Shown here: positions 60,934-64,000 of the stretch, in pieces | How positions within the stretch are numbered: position 1 is the stretch's first letter | Layout: each line of letters begins with the position of its first letter | Source of the DNA: Zunongwangia profunda SM-A87 | GTDB lineage: Bacteria; Bacteroidota; Bacteroidia; Flavobacteriales; Flavobacteriaceae | Assembly (NCBI RefSeq): GCF_000023465.1 | Contig: NC_014041.1 | Coordinates: forward strand, 1,509,001-1,573,000 | Reading direction: 5' to 3' | Length of the DNA: 64,000 nucleotides | Notes under the pieces: generated by a model | Told to the model about the DNA's origin: nothing | Database searches by the model: none | Seen by the model: only the letters and a program-made list of their open reading frames with translations | Translations under genes and position numbers: made by a program

Positions 60934-61848
60934 ATGAGGGCATCAGATAAGATACGCTATAAAATAAACACAGCCACGGTTACAGAGAAGCTTATCGCCA
61001 TAAACGTGCTTGTTTTTTTATTTTTTGGGGTTCTGAATACGGTATTTTCCCTTTTTAAAATATCCGGATTTACCGCTTTTTACGACTGGTTTGTATTACC
61101 CTCGGATCCTGCGGAATTTATTCTGAAACCCTGGACGATCATTTCGTATTCTTTTTTACACGGAGGGATTTGGCATTTGGCTTCAAACATGTTGATATTA
61201 TATTTTTCGGGAATATATTTTCTAAATTTCTTTTCTCCTAAACGGCTTTTGAATTATTATTTTTTGGGAGTGATCATAGGAGGTTTGGTGTTTATGCTGA
61301 GTTATAATTTATTCCCTGCCTTTTCGGGTGGTAAATCCTATCTTGTAGGCGCTTCAGCCGGAGTAATGGCGGTTTTAATTGGAGTTGCTACTCAGGCTCC
61401 GAATATGTATGTTCGATTGCTAATTATTGGAAATGTAAAGTTTTGGTGGATTGCAGCTACTTTGGTTGCCATAGATATTATCCAGATCCCTATGGGCAAT
61501 GCCGGTGGTCATTTAGCGCATCTTGGTGGGGCTGGATTAGGCTACCTATATACGACACAACTTCATAAAGGAAATGATATTGGAGCCTGGTGGGAAAATT
61601 TGATGGATGGTATTGCAAATCTGTTTAAAAAACGAGAGAAGAAGGCCAAAATGAAGACGGTGCATAATACGTCTAAAAGAGCGTCTAAAGCATCCTATGC
61701 TTCTGCTTCAAGGACTTCTTCAACCATGTCTAAATCTGAAAAGCAACAAAGAATAGATTCAATTTTGGACAAAATTAGCAAGAGCGGATATGAAAGTTTA
61801 ACGAAAGCAGAAAAAGATTTTCTTTTTCAGGCGGGTAAAGATGACTAG
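60934..61848 (+). CDS. Rhomboid-family intramembrane serine protease, second copy
   Basis: The 304-residue protein has the rhomboid core with LVGASAGVMAVLIG (catalytic Ser about 140), AHLGGAGLGYLYT (catalytic His about 198) and FLHGGIWHLASNMLILYFSG in helix 2. A soluble, Lys/Ser-rich tail follows (about 225-304). It contains a helix KQQRIDSILDKISKSGYESL and TKAEKDFLFQAGKD, a short conserved motif at the C-terminus of Bacteroidota rhomboids (DUF6576-like). It is in tandem with the first copy and with the phosphatase gene. Confidence 0.93.
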   Translation: MRASDKIRYKINTATVTEKLIAINVLVFLFFGVLNTVFSLFKISGFTAFYDWFVLPSDPAEFILKPWTIISYSFLHGGIWHLASNMLILYFSGIYFLNFFSPKRLLNYYFLGVIIGGLVFMLSYNLFPAFSGGKSYLVGASAGVMAVLIGVATQAPNMYVRLLIIGNVKFWWIAATLVAIDIIQIPMGNAGGHLAHLGGAGLGYLYTTQLHKGNDIGAWWENLMDGIANLFKKREKKAKMKTVHNTSKRASKASYASASRTSSTMSKSEKQQRIDSILDKISKSGYESLTKAEKDFLFQAGKDD

Positions 61849-62898
61849 ATGAAAAAACTATCCTGGTTTGATAAACTTATCTTCTTTCTTAATTCCATAT
61901 TGGCAATAGGCCTCATTATAGCTTATTTTTTGCCTTATATACCACCCAAAAGTTATCCTTTAATTTCAGTTTTAACTTTAGGAGTCCCCATTTTAATTAT
62001 CGCTAACCTTGTTTTCTTTTTATATTGGTTAGTGCGAATGAAGCGACAAATGATATTGTCTCTGTTAATTATGATCGTGGGGTTTGGCTTTGCTTCTAAG
62101 TTCTATAGATGGCCATTTAGCGATGATAATACTAGGGGAGAATATTCTATAATGAATTATAATGTTAGGATGTTCAATAAATCAAATTGGACGGATGAAA
62201 AGAATATTCCTGAAAAAATTAATGATATAATCAAGGAAGCAGACCCAGATATTTTAACTATAGAAGAATATTACAAAAATGAATACCTGGAAAAAAAATA
62301 TCCCTATAAATTTATCAAATATCGCTCTGATAAATCATCTTTTGGGCAGGCCATATTTTCTAAGTTTCCGTTGCTTGCCAAGCGGTCTTTAGATTTTCAT
62401 GTTGATAATTTCACTGGTGATAATAATAATGCCATATTCACTGATATTATTATAAAAAAGGATACCATACGACTTTATAATATACATTTTCAGAGTTTAC
62501 AAGTAACCGAGGATGTTCAGGAGGTCGATAATTTTAAAAATAAACAGGAATCCAAAAAAGTAATAAAAAATATATCGAGCGGATTTGTTAGGCAGCAAAA
62601 CCAGTCAGAAAGAGTGAAACGTTCTATTGATTCTTCAGAATACCCGGTTATAATTAGCGGCGATTTTAATAACACAGCTTTTTCCTATACTTATAACCAG
62701 GTTAGAAATGATCGGTTTCAGGATGCTTTTGTAAAAAAAGGAGCAGGATTTAGCAGTACTTATAATTTGAATTATTTTCCGCTAAGGATTGATTTTCATT
62801 TACTGGATACTGTTTTTGAAATTAATTCCTATGAACGAATTAAAGTACCTTACTCTGATCATTACCCAATTTTAACCACTTTTTCAATTAAAAATTAA
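61849..62898 (+). CDS. Membrane-anchored endonuclease/exonuclease/phosphatase-family protein
   Basis: The 349-residue protein has three N-terminal transmembrane segments (about 10-32, 38-62 and 65-85), then an EEP domain. Visible motifs are IMNYNVRMFN (Asn), TIEEYYKNEY (Glu), SGDFNNTAFSYTY (Asp/Asn) and PYSDHYPILTTF (Asp/His). The family includes nucleases and lipid or sugar phosphatases; the substrate is unknown. It follows the rhomboid gene without a gap and converges with the WbqC gene by 11 bases. Confidence 0.88.
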   Translation: MKKLSWFDKLIFFLNSILAIGLIIAYFLPYIPPKSYPLISVLTLGVPILIIANLVFFLYWLVRMKRQMILSLLIMIVGFGFASKFYRWPFSDDNTRGEYSIMNYNVRMFNKSNWTDEKNIPEKINDIIKEADPDILTIEEYYKNEYLEKKYPYKFIKYRSDKSSFGQAIFSKFPLLAKRSLDFHVDNFTGDNNNAIFTDIIIKKDTIRLYNIHFQSLQVTEDVQEVDNFKNKQESKKVIKNISSGFVRQQNQSERVKRSIDSSEYPVIISGDFNNTAFSYTYNQVRNDRFQDAFVKKGAGFSSTYNLNYFPLRIDFHLLDTVFEINSYERIKVPYSDHYPILTTFSIKN

Positions 62899-63541
62899 AA
62901 TTAGGTAGGTTCTGTCTTTCAAGGAATTCTAAACTTTGTGGTCCTAAATTAAAAATCAAATCCAGAATGCTAAGATTGTTTATAAACTGGTGTTTAGTTT
63001 CAAACACCTGTGGATAACGATCAGACAAAAAATTAAAATCTTTTTTGGCTGAAATCAGATGTCGGCCATTATCCATTCCTTTAGGAATTCGAAAATATTC
63101 TTCAGATTTTTTTATTTCAGGTTCAATTCCCAGTGCATCAAAAACAAACGCCTGGCACCGGTAATTAAAATCCATTAAATGGGAAAATTGATCTTCATAC
63201 AAGTAAATGAGTTCATCTTCGTAAAATTCAAAGAATGGAGAGGTTTGGTAAGATGCTTTTAAAGCACGCCAATGTTGCTTCTGCCATTCGAATGAATTAT
63301 CGATCAGCACCTCTTTATACAGTTGACGCCCATCAGATTCTGCCCCGGTAAGCGATGATTTATGCTTAATGGGAATGTTTAGTAATAATTTTCCATTAGC
63401 ATCATAGATATACATCCGGTTACGATGGGTCTGTTTTTGATAACTATCAAAGTTTTCAAAAACTATTTTTTCATATTGCGCAATCACGGCGTACTGCGAA
63501 ACAGGACCAAAATAGGCCGGATGTAATAAAACAGTATCCAT
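62888..63541 (-). CDS. WbqC-family protein
   Basis: The 217-residue protein matches the WbqC pattern: LLHPAYFGPVSQYAVIAQYE at the start, ENFDSYQKQTHRNRMYIYDA, then LNIPIKHKSSLTGAESDGRQ and EWQKQHWRALKASYQTSPFF. The family is associated with polysaccharide or cell-envelope synthesis; the reaction is not established. It lies one base downstream of the signal peptidase gene, a pairing common in Bacteroidota. Confidence 0.88.
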   Translation of the reverse strand: MDTVLLHPAYFGPVSQYAVIAQYEKIVFENFDSYQKQTHRNRMYIYDANGKLLLNIPIKHKSSLTGAESDGRQLYKEVLIDNSFEWQKQHWRALKASYQTSPFFEFYEDELIYLYEDQFSHLMDFNYRCQAFVFDALGIEPEIKKSEEYFRIPKGMDNGRHLISAKKDFNFLSDRYPQVFETKHQFINNLSILDLIFNLGPQSLEFLERQNLPNFNF

Positions 63542-63542
63542 T

Positions 63543-64000
63543 TTAAGAATCTGATTTTTTACGTTTTCTGAAATAATTAAAACCGAAGAAAATCACGAGT
63601 AAAATTAGGAAATATGGGAGATAGGATACAGGTTTACCTTCCCCTTTAACCGTTGTAAACATTCTATCCCATCGAATACCATCTAAGAAACCAGAGGCAT
63701 ATTTATCTTTACTAAACCATATAAAAACCGGTTTACCTACCACATGGTTGTAGGGTACGTATCCCCAACTACGGCTATCTTCACTGTTATGACGATTATC
63801 ACCCATCATCCAGTAATAATCCTGTTTAAAAGTATAAGAATCGAAAGGTTGGCCATTTAAAAGTACCTGGGTACCGTTTAGGCTGATTTTATTATCGATT
63901 CCCATTTCGCTGCCTTCATAAACTTCAATGATTCGGCGGTAATAAGGTAAAGATTCTGGAGTAATTTTTACGGTTTTCCCCGCTTCAGGAATATAGATCG
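63543..64000 (-). CDS. lepB: Signal peptidase I, C-terminal part (runs off the window)
   Basis: The visible 152 residues include the conserved box E in WMMGDNRHNSEDSRSWGYVP, which supports the active site, and a C-terminal membrane helix (PYFLILLVIFFGFNYF) with a basic tail. The catalytic Ser and Lys lie outside the window. The extension PVFIWFSKDKYASGFLDGIR is common in the Bacteroidota form, which is longer than the E. coli enzyme. It releases secreted proteins from their signal peptides. Confidence 0.92.
   Translation of the reverse strand, partial: IYIPEAGKTVKITPESLPYYRRIIEVYEGSEMGIDNKISLNGTQVLLNGQPFDSYTFKQDYYWMMGDNRHNSEDSRSWGYVPYNHVVGKPVFIWFSKDKYASGFLDGIRWDRMFTTVKGEGKPVSYLPYFLILLVIFFGFNYFRKRKKSDS

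Noticed and set aside
1..64000. tRNA or rRNA genes as integration targets
   Set aside because: I searched by eye for T-loop and cloverleaf patterns and found none that hold up. A tRNA scan would settle this.

Overview
The window looks like chromosomal DNA of a member of the Flavobacteriaceae (Bacteroidota). The signs are low GC content, TAnnTTTG-type -7 promoter boxes, almost no Shine-Dalgarno sequences, lipoproteins with LxxC lipoboxes, and the DUF418, DUF721, WbqC and WG-repeat families. The respiratory operon carries cytochrome c domains fused to both CoxB and cytochrome b. The Gramella/Zunongwangia relatives are my best guess at genus level, by inference only. I saw no rRNA, tRNA or CRISPR array.

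Region 1 (1-15.3 kb) is mostly ordinary core genome. It holds the start of an M1 aminopeptidase, a zinc-ribbon/TM2-type membrane protein, a decayed lipoprotein gene, a metallophosphoesterase, a DUF418 membrane protein, a nitrilase-family amidase, a GNAT acetyltransferase, DinB and SnoaL-like proteins, and a Coa1-like protein. A tightly overlapped respiratory operon follows: coxB-coxA-coxC-ctaG-small subunit-qcrA-qcrB with a fused cytochrome c. An FMN-binding glutamate synthase-like protein ends the region. The operon would move electrons from menaquinol through Rieske/cytochrome b and tethered cytochromes c to a caa3-type oxidase.

Region 2 (15.3-29.7 kb) is accessory. It has a giant DUF4132 protein followed by small uncharacterised proteins, a WG-repeat lipoprotein, other exported unknowns and a small RelA/SpoT-type HD hydrolase. 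Repeat fragments and hairpins separate them.

Region 3 (about 29.8-52.9 kb) is the most unusual part. It is an array of unrelated one- or two-gene units: XRE-ImmA/IrrE pair, zeta-like kinase pair, DUF2711, lipoproteins, CorA, Crp plus SDR, DinB, CYTH, DUF4256, MFS, HEAT, HepT/MntA, DsbA and ParDE. Long, related spacers separate them. A typical spacer has a 3' block with a terminator hairpin, then a decayed LuxR-type HTH segment (left half) or a second repeat (right half), then a conserved block with an ATAACACAAC palindrome ending in GTT just before the next gene. In several units the bases at the 5' end are the reverse complement of the bases just after the gene, as in integron gene cassettes with attC sites. 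No integron integrase is present in the window. Units point right up to about 43.9 kb and left after it. Many units are broken by frameshifts or stops.

Region 4 (52.9-54.5 kb) is the right edge of the island. An intact IS3-family element has replaced the ends of a cassette gene on one side and of a core GNAT gene on the other. Region 5 (54.6-64 kb) is core again: DUF721, a lipoprotein and recF on the minus strand; a TPR protein, ribH, a small membrane protein, mutL, two rhomboid proteases and a membrane endonuclease/exonuclease/phosphatase on the plus strand; then WbqC and the end of signal peptidase I on the minus strand.
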